A stretch of DNA of 64,000 nt from Lysobacter helvus (GTDB lineage Bacteria; Pseudomonadota; Gammaproteobacteria; Xanthomonadales; Xanthomonadaceae). The notes under the pieces are model-generated. The model had not been told where the DNA came from. It saw nothing but the letters and a program-made list of their open reading frames with translations, and did no database searches. The stretch covers positions 248,001-312,000 of the forward strand of contig NZ_AP024546.1 in assembly GCF_018406645.1 (NCBI RefSeq). The letters are read 5' to 3'. Of the stretch, positions 1 through 9,830 are shown piece by piece. A program made the position numbers and the translations under genes. Within the stretch, counting starts at the first letter, position 1; every line of letters begins with the position of its first letter.

Positions 1-1
1 G

Positions 2-913
2 CTGCTCGAAGGGCTGCCGGGGGTGGAGTTCATCGTCTATGACAAGCGCAGCGGCCTGCCCGGCATGCTGAAGCTGCGGCGCGCGCTGCGTGGCCGCACC
101 TTCGATGCGTTGCTGCAGATGCAGGTGGCGTTGCGCGCGAACGTGCTGTCGGCCTTCGTGCCGGCCACGCGGCGCATCGGCTACGACGAATCGCGATCGA
201 AGGACCTGCACGGCTACTTCGTCAACGAACGCATCCCCGACCGCCCCGGCATCCACGTGCTCGATGCGATGGGCAGCTTCTGCGAACCGCTGGGGATCGT
301 GCAGGACGAAGTGGCCTGGCACCTGCCCGTGCCGCACGCGGCGCACGACTGGGCGCGCGCGCAATGGCCCGACGACGGCACGCCGACGCTGGTGATCTCG
401 CCGTGTTCGAGCCACGTGTTGCGCAACTGGCGCGCCGATCGCCATGCCGCGCTCGCCGACCATGCAGTCTCGCGTGGCTGGCGCGTGGTGTTGTGCGGCG
501 GGCGCAGTGCACTGGAACGCGCGACCGCCGATGAAATCCTGGCGACGATGCGTTCGCCCGCGCTGGACCTGGTGGGCAGGGACACGCTGAAGCAATTGCC
601 CGCGTTGCTCGCGCGCGCCGACCTGGTGGTGACGCCCGATTCCGGCCCGATGCACATCGCCAACGCGATGGGCACGAAGGTGCTCGGCCTGCATGCGGCG
701 AGCAACCCGAAGCGCAGTGGTCCGTATTCGGACAAGCGCTATTGCGTGGATCGCTACGACGACGCGGCGCAGCGCTTCCTCGGCAAGCCGGCCGAGGCGT
801 TGCGCTGGGGCACGAAGATCGAACACCCCGGGGTGATGGACCTGGTGACGGTGGACGACGCGATCGCGGCGTTCGAACGGCTGCTCGCCGACCGGCGCGC
901 CGGGCGGGTGTGA
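2..913 (+). CDS. Glycosyltransferase family 9 (heptosyltransferase-like), 5' end outside the window
   Basis: The reading frame is open from base 2, so the gene is cut by the window edge and about 303 C-terminal residues are visible. The region around visible residues 211-223 (TPDSGPMHIANAMG) is the nucleotide-sugar binding signature of GT9 enzymes, preceded by a Rossmann-like stretch (VVLCGGRS). The family includes the WaaC/WaaF ADP-heptose:LPS heptosyltransferases, which build the inner core of lipopolysaccharide at the cytoplasmic face of the inner membrane. The exact acceptor cannot be told from the visible part. A GTG at 23 could be taken for a start, but the upstream codons continue in frame. 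It converges with the next gene, which ends 20 nt away. Confidence 0.85.
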   Translation: MLEGLPGVEFIVYDKRSGLPGMLKLRRALRGRTFDALLQMQVALRANVLSAFVPATRRIGYDESRSKDLHGYFVNERIPDRPGIHVLDAMGSFCEPLGIVQDEVAWHLPVPHAAHDWARAQWPDDGTPTLVISPCSSHVLRNWRADRHAALADHAVSRGWRVVLCGGRSALERATADEILATMRSPALDLVGRDTLKQLPALLARADLVVTPDSGPMHIANAMGTKVLGLHAASNPKRSGPYSDKRYCVDRYDDAAQRFLGKPAEALRWGTKIEHPGVMDLVTVDDAIAAFERLLADRRAGRV

Positions 914-932
914 GCCGCCCGGACGCGGCGTC

Positions 933-3512
933 TTACCGCTGCGTCGCCGTCCAACCCAGCGCGAGCGGCCACGGGACCGGCGAAGCGAGCATTGCGCGCA
1001 CCGTCCCCATCGTGCTTTGCCATGCCATGCGCGCGACCTTCTGCGACGCGGCCCACACGGCATCGACCGTGGATGCCGGCGATGCATCGACGGTGGCGTC
1101 GTCCATCTGCCCCGGCAACAACGGCGCGGACTTGCGGCGCACCTGCGGCGGTCGCTTGGGTTTCGCCCCTTCGACGACATGGCGACAGGTGCCGTACAGC
1201 ACTTCGAAGTTGAACACGCTGTCGGCCAGCGCAACGTCGCGGCAGCCATCGCTGTTGATGTCGCCGGTGTCCATGGCGTAGTCCGACGGCATGTTGCGCG
1301 AACCGATCCAGTACTTGACCTCTTCGTCGAGGAAACGCGAACCGTCGGCCCGGAAGGCTTGCTGCATCAGTCCGATCGATTCCCACCCGTCGTGGAGCAC
1401 GACGATGTCGTCCATGCCGTCGTTGTTGAAATCCCCGACCTCCATGTTCGTCGGGGAGTCGAAGGCACGACGCGACCCGTCGTACACGATCGCGCCGCCA
1501 GGCAGTTCACGGAAATGCGCGTACTCCGCGCCGAACTCACCGCCGGACAGGCCATTGCTGTTCGCGTCGCGGGCGACGTAGAAATCCAGGAGCCCGTCGC
1601 CGTCGAAGTCCCCGATGGCGAGGTCATCCCGGAAATACGGCCGCCCCGTGCGGACTTCGAAGGGAGGACGCAACCCGCCCGTGCCGTCGTTGAGGAAGAT
1701 GCGCAGGCCGCTGTCGTATTGGGCAATGCCGTTGGCTTGGCCCACGTCCTGGAACATCGAGACGATGTCGGGCCAGCCGTCATGGTTGACGTCGCGCACG
1801 CGCGGCCTGCCACTCGCCTGATAGGGAAATTCGCCCTTGCTCGAGTAGCCGCCCTTTCCGTCGCCATGGAACACGGCGATCGCCCAGCGATAGAACGGCG
1901 AGCTGCCGCCTTCCGGATCGCCGTACAGGAAAGCGACCACGTCCATGTGCCCGTCGCGATCCATGTCCGCGGCCGCGACGCCGTTCGGGACGGTGGCATT
2001 GGGGAACCCGGTCCAGGTCGTCGATTGCGACGCGATGCCCGCGATGGTGCCGCGGTACACCGCGATCCCGTAGTTGGTCACCACCAGCAGGTCGGCGTTG
2101 CCGTCGTGGTCCAGGTCGGTGGCGATCGGGCCATCCGAAAAGGTCCGCGGCTCCGGCAGCGCCACCGACTGCCGGTACACCAGCCGACCGTCCGCGCCCT
2201 GCTGGAACCACAGCAGCTTGTTGTCGTTCGGCTGGGTGGGTTCGATGCCCGGCGTCGCCCAGGACTCCGTCCGCAAGACCACGTCCAGCCGGCGGTCGCC
2301 GTCGATGTCCGCGATCGCCGCCGATGCAACCCACGTGCCGAGATCCATGCGCCAGTACGTCGCAAAGGCGTCGACGCCCGCCGGCTTGTGCGGCGCCGCG
2401 TAGCCGGGCGTGATCTTCCGGATGCGGTTGTTGCTCTGGTCGAGCACGTAGACGTTGCCGGACGGATCGATCGCGATGTCCACCAGGTCATTGAACAGGG
2501 CCTGCGACGCCGGACCACCGTCGCCGCCGAACCCCCTGCTGGCGCCGAAGGGTTCGAAGGTGGAATCGTTGAACACGCCGGCCAACGTCGCCTGCGCGCC
2601 GTCGGCACCGATGATGCGCACGAAGTTGGCGTAATTGGCGACGAGGAGGTTGTTGGCGGCGTCGACCGCGATGGCGCTCGGAAGCAACTGGTCCGACTGC
2701 CAGGCAATCGGATCGTTGCGGAAAACGTAGCCATCGCGTGCGTCGCGCGGCGCGACCGCGCGGATGATGCCGTCGTCCTTGCCGATGCGACGGATCTGCG
2801 CCTTGTCGTCGATGACCAGCAGGTTGCCGTAGCGGTCGAAGGCGATGTCGTCGGGCGTGACCGTCGCGGCGATCGCCGGGCCGCCGTTGCCGATCGGCGG
2901 ATAGGCGAAGGCGCCCGTGCCGGCGATGGTGCTGATGTTGCCGTTGAGGTCGACCTTGCGGATCCGGTAGTTGCCGTCGGCCAGGTACATCGCGCCCTGG
3001 CGGTCGAATGCGATCGAGACGACCTTGCCGATCTTCGCGACAGTGGCCTTGCCGCCGTCGCCGCTGAACCCGCCCACGCCCGTGCCTGCGACCGTCGTGA
3101 TGATGCCGGCGGGCGTGACCTTGCGGACGCGGCTGTAGCTGGAGAGATAGAGGTTGCCCGCCGCGTCGAACGCCAGCGCATTCGCGGACACCGCGACGCT
3201 GGTGGCGGCCACGTTTTCCTTCGTGGCCCCGGTGTTGTCCGGCTGCCCGTTGCCGGCCACGGTGGTGATGATGCCGGTGACCGCATCGATCCTGCGCACG
3301 CGCGCGGCGAAGCCGGAATCGGCGACATACACGTTGCCGGCGGCATCGACCGCGAGCGCAACGGGTCCGGTGAGCACGGCCTGCGTTGCAGGACCGCCGT
3401 CGCCGATCGCAGGGCCCGTGCCGCCGCCCGCGAACGTGGTGATGATCGGTTCGGCCGCGTGCGCGCAGCCCATCGAAGCGATCGCCAGGATCGCCGCCGC
3501 CAGAAATCGCAT
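933..3512 (-). CDS. Secreted NHL-repeat / FG-GAP (VCBS) repeat protein
   Basis: An 859-residue exported protein. I place the start at the ATG ending at 3512 because it opens a clear signal peptide (MRFLAAAILAIASMGCAHAA) and has an AGGGG ribosome site about 9 nt upstream; the frame continues 32 codons further up without such features. The N-terminal half has repeated units of the type 'DxxGNLYxxD...RIRKV', as in NHL beta-propellers. The C-terminal half has at least seven DxDxDGxxD-type units (for example IDGDRRLDVV, LDHDGNADLL, FDGDGLLDFY), typical of FG-GAP/VCBS repeats that bind calcium. The last ~80 residues are basic and proline-rich with no recognised domain. Likely a surface or secreted binding protein; substrate unknown. 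Confidence 0.85.
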   Translation of the reverse strand: MRFLAAAILAIASMGCAHAAEPIITTFAGGGTGPAIGDGGPATQAVLTGPVALAVDAAGNVYVADSGFAARVRRIDAVTGIITTVAGNGQPDNTGATKENVAATSVAVSANALAFDAAGNLYLSSYSRVRKVTPAGIITTVAGTGVGGFSGDGGKATVAKIGKVVSIAFDRQGAMYLADGNYRIRKVDLNGNISTIAGTGAFAYPPIGNGGPAIAATVTPDDIAFDRYGNLLVIDDKAQIRRIGKDDGIIRAVAPRDARDGYVFRNDPIAWQSDQLLPSAIAVDAANNLLVANYANFVRIIGADGAQATLAGVFNDSTFEPFGASRGFGGDGGPASQALFNDLVDIAIDPSGNVYVLDQSNNRIRKITPGYAAPHKPAGVDAFATYWRMDLGTWVASAAIADIDGDRRLDVVLRTESWATPGIEPTQPNDNKLLWFQQGADGRLVYRQSVALPEPRTFSDGPIATDLDHDGNADLLVVTNYGIAVYRGTIAGIASQSTTWTGFPNATVPNGVAAADMDRDGHMDVVAFLYGDPEGGSSPFYRWAIAVFHGDGKGGYSSKGEFPYQASGRPRVRDVNHDGWPDIVSMFQDVGQANGIAQYDSGLRIFLNDGTGGLRPPFEVRTGRPYFRDDLAIGDFDGDGLLDFYVARDANSNGLSGGEFGAEYAHFRELPGGAIVYDGSRRAFDSPTNMEVGDFNNDGMDDIVVLHDGWESIGLMQQAFRADGSRFLDEEVKYWIGSRNMPSDYAMDTGDINSDGCRDVALADSVFNFEVLYGTCRHVVEGAKPKRPPQVRRKSAPLLPGQMDDATVDASPASTVDAVWAASQKVARMAWQSTMGTVRAMLASPVPWPLALGWTATQR

Positions 3513-3571
3513 CAAAATCCCCTGAACCGGACCGCTCGCCGGCGCGCGCGCATCATAAGGCACCGAAAACA

Positions 3572-3600
3572 CGAAGGCCCGCGCATCGGCGGGCCTTCGT
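3572..3600 (-). terminator. Rho-independent terminator after tRNA-Ser
   Basis: A GC-rich inverted repeat (CGAAGGCCCGC / GCGGGCCTTCG, read on the minus strand) is followed by a T-rich run. It lies just downstream of tRNA-Ser and before the start of the NHL/FG-GAP gene. Confidence 0.7.
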
Positions 3601-3609
3601 GCATGCAAC

Positions 3610-3700
<91 letters not shown>

Positions 3701-3801
3701 GGGTGTGTTCGTTCGAACAGCGGGGCCGCGAATGATACGGGGGCACGCGCGGCGGGACAAGGCGCGGCTACACTGTCGGCCCCCTCCCACACGGTCGCGC
3801 C

Positions 3802-4209
3802 ATGTCCGAACTCCTGGTCCCGGTGTCCTACGGCGAGCTGCTCGACAAGATCGCCATCCTGCAGATCAAGTCCGAACGCATGCGCGATCCGGCCAAGCTG
3901 GCCAACGTGCGCAACGAGCTGTCGGCGCTGGAACAGACCTGGATGGTCCACCCCGCCGCCGGCGGCGACGTGGCCAAGCTCCGGGCCGACCTGAAGGCCG
4001 TCAACGAGCGGCTCTGGGACATCGAGGACGAGATCCGGGTCAAGGAAAGCCGGCAGGCCTTCGACGAGGAATTCATCCGGCTCGCACGCGCCGTCTATTT
4101 CGAGAACGACGAGCGCGCGCGCATCAAGAAGGACATCAACCTGGCGCTGGGCTCGGCCTACGTCGAGGAGAAGTCCTACGCCGACTACCGCACCGGGGCA
4201 GCCCCCTGA
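3802..4209 (+). CDS. DUF6165 family protein
   Basis: A 135-residue soluble acidic protein, mostly helical in appearance, with no signal peptide or membrane segment. It begins MSELLVPVSYGELLDKIAIL, and the 'SYGELLDKIAILQIKSERM' block is what I recognise as the DUF6165 family. That family is often found near LPS or glycosyltransferase genes in proteobacteria. The GT9 gene is only 3 kb away, which fits, but no function is established. The ATG at 3802 is the first in frame after the tRNA-Ser upstream region. Confidence 0.75.
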   Translation: MSELLVPVSYGELLDKIAILQIKSERMRDPAKLANVRNELSALEQTWMVHPAAGGDVAKLRADLKAVNERLWDIEDEIRVKESRQAFDEEFIRLARAVYFENDERARIKKDINLALGSAYVEEKSYADYRTGAAP

Positions 4210-4289
4210 CCGCCCCCGCTCACGGCCGGTTCGCAACGATCGTGCCGTTATCCCCCGGGAAGTCCACTCCGGTCCGGCGCTGACATCGC

Positions 4290-5000
4290 ATGTCCATGAT
4301 CGAATTCGGCCACCTCACGCACGTCGGTCTCCGCCGCGAGCTCAATGAGGACACGTATTACGGCGACAGCGAGCTCGGGCTCTGGCTGGTGGCCGACGGC
4401 ATGGGCGGCCACGAATACGGCGAGGTCGCCAGCGCGCTGGCCCGCGAGACCATCGTCCGCGAAGTCCGCGACGGCACTCCGCTGGCGCAGGCCATCCGGA
4501 TCGCCGACGAGGAAATCATCCGCGCCTCGCGCCGCCGCAACGATGCGCTGCCGATGGGCACTACCGTGGTGGCCGCGCGCGTCAACGGCAACCGCTTCGA
4601 AGTGGCGTGGGTCGGCGACAGCCGCGTGTACCTGTGGCGCGAAGGCCAGCTGGCCCAGTTGTCGCAGGACCACAGCTACGTGCAGGAACTGATCGCGCAG
4701 GGCGCCATCACCACCGAGCAGGCGCGCAGCCATCCGCATCGCAACGTGGTGACGCAGGCACTGGGCGTCACCGATCCCACCCAGCTCAACGTGGAAACCA
4801 TGACCGGCGAACTGCGCCCGGGCATGCAGCTGCTGCTGTGCAGCGACGGCCTCACCGAGGAAGTCGACGACCGCAACATCGCCCACGTGCTCGGGCACGA
4901 CGACTGCAGCGCGCAGGAATGCGTGGACACGCTGGTCGCCGCCGCGCTCGATGGCGGCGGTTCGGACAACGTCACCGTGGTCCTGGTCCGGCGCAACTGA
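4290..5000 (+). CDS. PP2C-family protein serine/threonine phosphatase
   Basis: A 236-residue cytoplasmic phosphatase with the full set of PP2C metal-binding motifs: NED (19-21), DGMGG (36-40), GTT (90-92), VGDSR (108-112), SDG (185-187) and GSDN (224-227). These residues coordinate the Mn/Mg pair that hydrolyses phospho-Ser/Thr. It is a stand-alone catalytic domain of usual bacterial (Stp1-like) length. A second ATG two codons in is also possible. The partner kinase is not in the window. It converges with dnaQ (15 nt between stops). Confidence 0.92.
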   Translation: MSMIEFGHLTHVGLRRELNEDTYYGDSELGLWLVADGMGGHEYGEVASALARETIVREVRDGTPLAQAIRIADEEIIRASRRRNDALPMGTTVVAARVNGNRFEVAWVGDSRVYLWREGQLAQLSQDHSYVQELIAQGAITTEQARSHPHRNVVTQALGVTDPTQLNVETMTGELRPGMQLLLCSDGLTEEVDDRNIAHVLGHDDCSAQECVDTLVAAALDGGGSDNVTVVLVRRN

Positions 5001-5015
5001 CGCCGGACCCTGGCC

Positions 5016-5750
5016 TCAGGCCGGCAGCGCTTCCGCCGGCGAGGCCTCTTCCAGCAAGGCATCCCACACCGTGCGGCCGGCCTTCTTGCGCAGCTGCGCC
5101 AGGCGCGCGTCGTGCGCGGCCAGGTCTTCGGCGGTCGCGGTGATGCGCGGACGCGGCCCGCCGGTGGCGGCGAACTCGGCGACCATCGCGGCGCGCGAGG
5201 CGTCTTCCACCGCGGCCAGCACGATCTCGCCCTGCCCCGACGTCAGCGCGAGGTAGGCCTCGGCCAGCAGCTGCGCATCGAGCAACGCGCCGTGCAACTG
5301 GCGGTGCGAGTTGTCCACGCCCAGCCGCCGGCACAACGCGTCGAGCGAATTGCGCTGGCCCGGGAAGCGCTGGCGCGCGAGTTCGAGCGAATCCTCGACG
5401 TTGCAGCGATCGCGCACGCGCCCCAGGTGCGCGCCGATGCGCGAGAGTTCGTAGTCGAGGAAGCCCAGGTCGAACGCCGCGTTGTGGATCACGAGTTCCG
5501 CGCCGTCGATGAAGGCGAGGAATTCCTCGACGACGTCCTCGAACGCCGGCTTGTCGGCGAGGAACTCGAGCGTGAGCCCGGTGACTTCCTGCGCGCCGGG
5601 TTCGAACATGCAATCGGGCTTGAGGTAACGCTGGAACGTGCGGCCCGTGGGGCGGCGTTCCACCAGTTCGACGCACCCGATTTCCACGACGCGGTTGCCC
5701 TTGTCCCAGGACAGGCCGGTGGTTTCGGTATCGAGGACGACTTGCCTCAT
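5016..5750 (-). CDS. dnaQ: DNA polymerase III epsilon subunit (3'-5' proofreading exonuclease)
   Basis: The protein is 244 residues, the usual length. It has the DEDDh exonuclease motifs: DTETTG (D7, E9) for Exo [10 protein letters not shown] for Exo II and [11 protein letters not shown] for Exo III. It proofreads within the replicative polymerase core, bound to the alpha subunit. The conserved stretch after the exonuclease domain (TSGQGEIVL) sits where the beta-clamp binding motif is found in the E. coli protein. The start codon overlaps the rnhA stop in an ATGA, as expected for a translationally coupled rnhA-dnaQ pair. Confidence 0.95.
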   Translation of the reverse strand: MRQVVLDTETTGLSWDKGNRVVEIGCVELVERRPTGRTFQRYLKPDCMFEPGAQEVTGLTLEFLADKPAFEDVVEEFLAFIDGAELVIHNAAFDLGFLDYELSRIGAHLGRVRDRCNVEDSLELARQRFPGQRNSLDALCRRLGVDNSHRQLHGALLDAQLLAEAYLALTSGQGEIVLAAVEDASRAAMVAEFAATGGPRPRITATAEDLAAHDARLAQLRKKAGRTVWDALLEEASPAEALPA

Positions 5751-6217
5751 TGCGGTGTCATCTCTTTGAACTTGATGGCCTGCTCGCGCGCCAGCTGGTC
5801 GACGCGTTCGTTGTAGGGATGGCCGCTGTGCCCCTTCACCCAGCGCCAGTCGATGCGATGGCGCGAAGCGGCCGCGTGCAGGCGTTCCCACAGGTCGCGA
5901 TTCTTGACCGGATCGCCGCCCGCTGTCTTCCAGTTTCGACGCACCCAGTTCGGCATCCAGTCGCAGATGCCCTGGCGCACGTATTGGGAGTCGGTCGTCA
6001 GCACGACGTTGCACGGTTCGCTGAGGGTTTCCAGGCCGACGATCGCGGCCATCAACTCCATGCGGTTGTTGGTGGTGTGCGCCTCGCCGCCGGAGACTTC
6101 GCGTTCCTTGCCGCGGCAACGCAGCAGCGCGGCCCAGCCGCCGGGGCCGGGATTGCCGAGGCACGCGCCGTCGGTGTGGACTTCGACCAGCTTCGGGTCG
6201 GGGGTGGCGGCGGTCAT
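5747..6217 (-). CDS. rnhA: Ribonuclease HI
   Basis: A 156-residue type 1 RNase H that degrades the RNA strand of RNA-DNA hybrids. All four catalytic acids are visible: D16 in [13 protein letters not shown]54 in NRMELMA, D76 in TTDSQYV and D140 in NERVDQL. The start ATG overlaps the stop of the upstream methyltransferase gene (ATGA), and its own stop overlaps dnaQ. The order methyltransferase-rnhA-dnaQ, divergent from gloB, matches the E. coli yafS-rnhA-dnaQ/gloB region. Confidence 0.96.
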   Translation of the reverse strand: MTAATPDPKLVEVHTDGACLGNPGPGGWAALLRCRGKEREVSGGEAHTTNNRMELMAAIVGLETLSEPCNVVLTTDSQYVRQGICDWMPNWVRRNWKTAGGDPVKNRDLWERLHAAASRHRIDWRWVKGHSGHPYNERVDQLAREQAIKFKEMTPQ

Positions 6218-6906
6218 GCGCCGGACGCGCCGGTGGCGCCGGTCTGCAGGCGCATGCTGGGGCGGTGGCGGATCGGGGTGAGTGGGTACAAGCGTTTCTC
6301 CGCGCGCAACAGATAGGCGGCACGCAAACCTGCGCCCTGCTGGAGGGTCGCGTTCGGAAGGATGTCCCAGCGCGGTCCCACGCCCTGCGACACCGCTTCG
6401 GGCACGAGGCCGGCGGTGCGCAGGCGACGGCGCCAGCGGACGGGTTCGGAAGCCACCGGGCCCTGCCGCATCCAGCGGAAGCGGTACGGGGCCAGGGGAT
6501 TGAGCGCCAGCAGCCAGAGGCGGCCGCCGGGGACGAGGACGCGCGCGGCTTCTTCCAGCGCGGCGGCCGGCAGGACCGGGCCGTCCGCGACGTGCTGGAG
6601 GACGACGGTGCCGATGGATTCGGAGGCCAGCGGCAGCGGGAAGCCGCACCGCACCGGGCCGGCAAAGGCGCCGCGTTCCACGAACAGGGCCAGCTCGCGC
6701 TCGCCGCCGGCATCCAGGCCGCCGGTGGGCATCAGGCGCAGCCACGGCTGGCCGGCGCGCTCGCGGGCGGCCTGGCGGACGATTTCGCCTTCGCTGTCGA
6801 GGACGGCGCGCCCGGCAAGGGACGCGAACCAGTCGCCCGCCAGCGGGCCTTGCCCGGGCGCCATCGAGACTTGTTCAGGTTGACGTCGGAATCCGGGCAG
6901 CGGCAT
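6214..6906 (-). CDS. Class I SAM-dependent methyltransferase (YafS-like)
   Basis: A 230-residue cytoplasmic protein. The central part reads like a methyltransferase type 11 domain ([15 protein letters not shown], then [20 protein letters not shown]). The N-terminal glycine motif is weak, so SAM binding is inferred from family resemblance. It is the positional equivalent of E. coli yafS, next to rnhA, dnaQ and gloB. The substrate is not known. M15 is an alternative start. It is divergent from gloB with a 38-bp intergenic region, so the two promoters must be very close or overlapping. Confidence 0.75.
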   Translation of the reverse strand: MPLPGFRRQPEQVSMAPGQGPLAGDWFASLAGRAVLDSEGEIVRQAARERAGQPWLRLMPTGGLDAGGERELALFVERGAFAGPVRCGFPLPLASESIGTVVLQHVADGPVLPAAALEEAARVLVPGGRLWLLALNPLAPYRFRWMRQGPVASEPVRWRRRLRTAGLVPEAVSQGVGPRWDILPNATLQQGAGLRAAYLLRAEKRLYPLTPIRHRPSMRLQTGATGASGA

Positions 6907-6944
6907 GGTCCCTATTCTGCTGGAAGCGCAACGGATTCAACACG

Positions 6945-7709
6945 ATGCAATTGCGGCCGCTGTCGGCGTTCGAGGACAACTACGTCTGGATGCTCCAGGA
7001 CGCATCGGGCGCGGGGCTCGTCGTCGACCCGGGGCAGGCCGCGCCGGTGCTTGCGGCGATCGATGCGGGCCTGCAATTGCGCGGCATCCTGCTCACTCAC
7101 CACCACAACGACCACATCGGCGGCGTGGCGGAATTGCGGGCGCGCGTGCCCGGCATCCCGGTCATTGGGCCCCACGACGAACGCATCACCACCGCCACGC
7201 AGCGCGTGGGCCAGGGCGACGTGGCACGGGTGGACGACTGGGTCTTCGAGGTCCATGAGATTCCCGGCCACACCGTGAGCCACATCGCATTCCACGGCCA
7301 TCAAGTCTTGTTTTGCGGGGACACCCTCTTCAGCCTCGGCTGCGGCCGCCTGTTCGAAGGAACGCCCATGCAGATGCTGGATTCGCTGGACCGCCTCGCC
7401 CGCCTGCCGGGCGACACGCGCGTGTGCTGCGGCCACGAGTACACGGTGGGCAACGCGGCGTTCGCGCTGGTGGTCGACCCGGACAACATGGCCCTGCGGG
7501 CCCGCGCCGTCGCGGCACGCGATGCGTGGCTCGCCGGGCGTCCCACCCTGCCCTCCACGCTGGCGGACGAACGCGCCTGCAATCCGTTCCTGCGCGTGGA
7601 TGCGCCGGCGGTGCAGTCGGCCGTCGCGCGCCACGTGGGGCAGTCACCGCGCGATCGCGTGGACGCCTTCGCCGGGCTGCGGCGCTGGAAAGACGGGTTC
7701 CGCGCATGA
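6945..7709 (+). CDS. gloB: Hydroxyacylglutathione hydrolase (glyoxalase II)
   Basis: A 254-residue metallo-beta-lactamase-fold enzyme that hydrolyses S-D-lactoylglutathione to D-lactate and glutathione, completing methylglyoxal detoxification. The metal motif is THHHNDHIGG (51-60), with further ligands in PGHT and in GCGRLFEGT. The C-terminal helical domain with CCGHEYT and a basic tail (RRWKD) matches the GloB family. Its stop overlaps the mltD start in an ATGA, so the two are translationally coupled. Confidence 0.94.
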   Translation: MQLRPLSAFEDNYVWMLQDASGAGLVVDPGQAAPVLAAIDAGLQLRGILLTHHHNDHIGGVAELRARVPGIPVIGPHDERITTATQRVGQGDVARVDDWVFEVHEIPGHTVSHIAFHGHQVLFCGDTLFSLGCGRLFEGTPMQMLDSLDRLARLPGDTRVCCGHEYTVGNAAFALVVDPDNMALRARAVAARDAWLAGRPTLPSTLADERACNPFLRVDAPAVQSAVARHVGQSPRDRVDAFAGLRRWKDGFRA

Positions 7710-8908
7710 CGTTGCGCTTGCGCGCAATGCTGGCCCTGTCGTGCGCGCTCGTCGCGGCGCCCGCCGCACGTGCGGCGCAAGAGATCCCGAAAACCCCGCC
7801 GCGCGAAGACGTCGTCCTCGATGCGGCCGACACCACGCCCACCACCCGCAGCGGCCGCGAGATCTACCGCCTGTTCCGCGAAGGCCTGGCCGATCCGCAA
7901 TGCCCGGCCGGCGGCGGCAGCACTCGCTGGCGCGCGCATTTCGCCGGCGCCCCGGGCCGCATGGCGAGCGAGCGCGACGACGTGTTGCCGTTGTTCGGTT
8001 ACGTCGTCGACAAGGTGCGCGAAGCCCACCTGCCCACCGAATACGCGCTGATCCCCTTCGTGGAGAGCGGCTACAAGCCCGGCGCGCGCAGTCCCGGCGG
8101 GCCGGCGGGCCTGTGGCAGTTCATCGCGCTCACCGCGCGCAACCACAACGTGCCGGTGCGCGCGGGTTACGACGGACGCCTGTCGCCGGTGGATGCCACG
8201 CAGGCCGCGGTGCGTTACCTCAAGACGTTGCACGGGATGTTCGCGGGCGATTGGCGCCTGGCGGTGATGGCGTACAACGCGGGCGAATACCGCGTGCTCG
8301 GTGCGTTGCGCCGCAGCGGGCAGAACGCGCGCAACGCGAAGCCCGAAGCCCTCGTCGGCCTGTCGCCGATCACGCAGGCCTACGTGCAGAAACTCCGCGC
8401 GCTGTCGTGCCTGCTCGAACAGGCCGACGATCGCGAGGAATGGTTGCATGCGCTCGATCGCCCCGTCGTGCTGCTCGATGCACAGGTGTTGCCGGCCGAT
8501 GCGCATTCGCTCGACGACTGGTCGCGCGCGCATGGCCTGGAAGCGGCGAGCGTGCGGCGCATGAATCCGGCATTCGAAGGCGGTCGCATCGTGCGCGCGG
8601 ATCGCGCGCTGCGCGTGCTGGCGCCGATGGAACGCGCAAACGACACGGTGATCGCATCGGTACCGACGCCGACGGCCGAGTCCGCGCCGGTCGCGCTCCC
8701 CGTTGCGAATGCCGTGGTGGCGGCCACGCCGCGCTCGCACACCGTCGGCCGCGGCGACTCGCTGTGGTCGATCGCCAAGCGCTACGGCGTGGAGACCCGC
8801 GAACTCATCGCGCGCAACAAGCTCGACAAGGGCGCGCGCCTGAAACCCGGGATGGTGCTGAAGATCGACGCCGAACCCACCACCACGGCCGCCGCGGCTG
8901 GCCCCTGA
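7706..8908 (+). CDS. mltD: Membrane-bound lytic murein transglycosylase D
   Basis: A 400-residue exported cell-wall enzyme with an N-terminal signal ([20 protein letters not shown]). The SLT catalytic domain contains [11 protein letters not shown] with the catalytic Glu at about E120, followed by GPAGLWQF. One LysM peptidoglycan-binding repeat lies at the C-terminus ([18 protein letters not shown]). E. coli MltD carries more than one LysM, so this is a shorter version. It has no clear lipobox, so it may be soluble in the periplasm rather than lipid-anchored. The gloB-mltD pairing is conserved in gammaproteobacteria. Confidence 0.92.
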   Translation: MTLRLRAMLALSCALVAAPAARAAQEIPKTPPREDVVLDAADTTPTTRSGREIYRLFREGLADPQCPAGGGSTRWRAHFAGAPGRMASERDDVLPLFGYVVDKVREAHLPTEYALIPFVESGYKPGARSPGGPAGLWQFIALTARNHNVPVRAGYDGRLSPVDATQAAVRYLKTLHGMFAGDWRLAVMAYNAGEYRVLGALRRSGQNARNAKPEALVGLSPITQAYVQKLRALSCLLEQADDREEWLHALDRPVVLLDAQVLPADAHSLDDWSRAHGLEAASVRRMNPAFEGGRIVRADRALRVLAPMERANDTVIASVPTPTAESAPVALPVANAVVAATPRSHTVGRGDSLWSIAKRYGVETRELIARNKLDKGARLKPGMVLKIDAEPTTTAAAAGP

Positions 8909-8972
8909 GGCGCGGCGCAGGCACACTAGCGCCCCCGCCGGCGCGACCGGCGTGCCACGTTCCGGAGGGTCC

Positions 8973-9758
8973 ATGGGTTTCCTGCAGGGCAAACGCGCGC
9001 TCATCACGGGCATCGCGAGCCAGCGTTCGATCGCCAGCGGCATCGCCGAAGCGATGCACCGCGAAGGCGCCGAACTCGCTTTCACCTACCAGAACGAGAA
9101 GCTGAAATCGCGCGTGGAAGACGCGGCGAAGGAATTCGGCAGCGACATCGTGATCCCGCTGGACGTCGCCGACGACGCGCAGATCGCGGCGTGCTTCGAA
9201 GCGCTGGGCAAGCGCTGGGACCACTTCGACATCCTGGTGCATGCGGTGGCGTACGCGCCGCGCGAGGCGATCGAGGGCGAGTTCCTCGACGGCCTGACGC
9301 GCGAGAACTTCGCGATCGCGCACGACATCTCCGCCTACTCGCTCGCCGCGATGGCCAAGGCCGCGCGCCCGATGATGGCCAACCGCAACGGCGCGATCGT
9401 CACGCTGAGCTACCTGGGCGCCGAACGCGCGCTGGCCAACTACAACGTGATGGGCGTGGCGAAGGCGAGCCTGGAAGCGACGGTGCGCTACCTCGCGCTC
9501 AACCTCGGCCCGGAAGGCACGCGCGTCAACGCGATCTCCGCCGGCCCGATCAAGACGCTCGCGGCCGCGGGCATCGCCAACTTCCGCAAGATGCTGGGCC
9601 ATGTCGAAAGCTACGCGCCGATGCGCCGCAGCGTGACGATCGACGACGTGGGCAACGTCGCCGCGTTCCTGTGCTCGGACCTCGCGGCGGGCGTGACGGG
9701 CGAAGTGACGTACGTCGACGCGGGTTACAACATCCTCGGGATGACCGGGATCGAGTAA
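8973..9758 (+). CDS. fabI: Enoyl-[acyl-carrier-protein] reductase (NADH), FabI type
   Basis: A 261-residue short-chain dehydrogenase fold enzyme that catalyses the last reductive step of each fatty-acid elongation cycle. It shows the FabI nucleotide motif ([15 protein letters not shown]) and the catalytic Tyr-Lys arrangement at Y147, Y157 and K164 ([18 protein letters not shown]). A strong ribosome site (GGAGGGT) sits 4 nt before the ATG at 8973. Transcription ends at the bidirectional hairpin just downstream. Confidence 0.96.
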   Translation: MGFLQGKRALITGIASQRSIASGIAEAMHREGAELAFTYQNEKLKSRVEDAAKEFGSDIVIPLDVADDAQIAACFEALGKRWDHFDILVHAVAYAPREAIEGEFLDGLTRENFAIAHDISAYSLAAMAKAARPMMANRNGAIVTLSYLGAERALANYNVMGVAKASLEATVRYLALNLGPEGTRVNAISAGPIKTLAAAGIANFRKMLGHVESYAPMRRSVTIDDVGNVAAFLCSDLAAGVTGEVTYVDAGYNILGMTGIE

Positions 9759-9778
9759 CGCGCTGCGTTCGATGCGGC

Positions 9779-9809
9779 AAAAAAAAGCCCGGCATCGCCG
9801 GGCTTTTTC
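9779..9809. terminator. Bidirectional terminator between fabI and ppiD
   Basis: The stem AGCCCGGC / GCCGGGCT with a 3-nt loop is flanked by A8 on the left and T5 on the right. It can therefore work for both converging genes. Confidence 0.9.
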
Positions 9810-9830
9810 ATGCGCGAAGTTCCGCACCGA

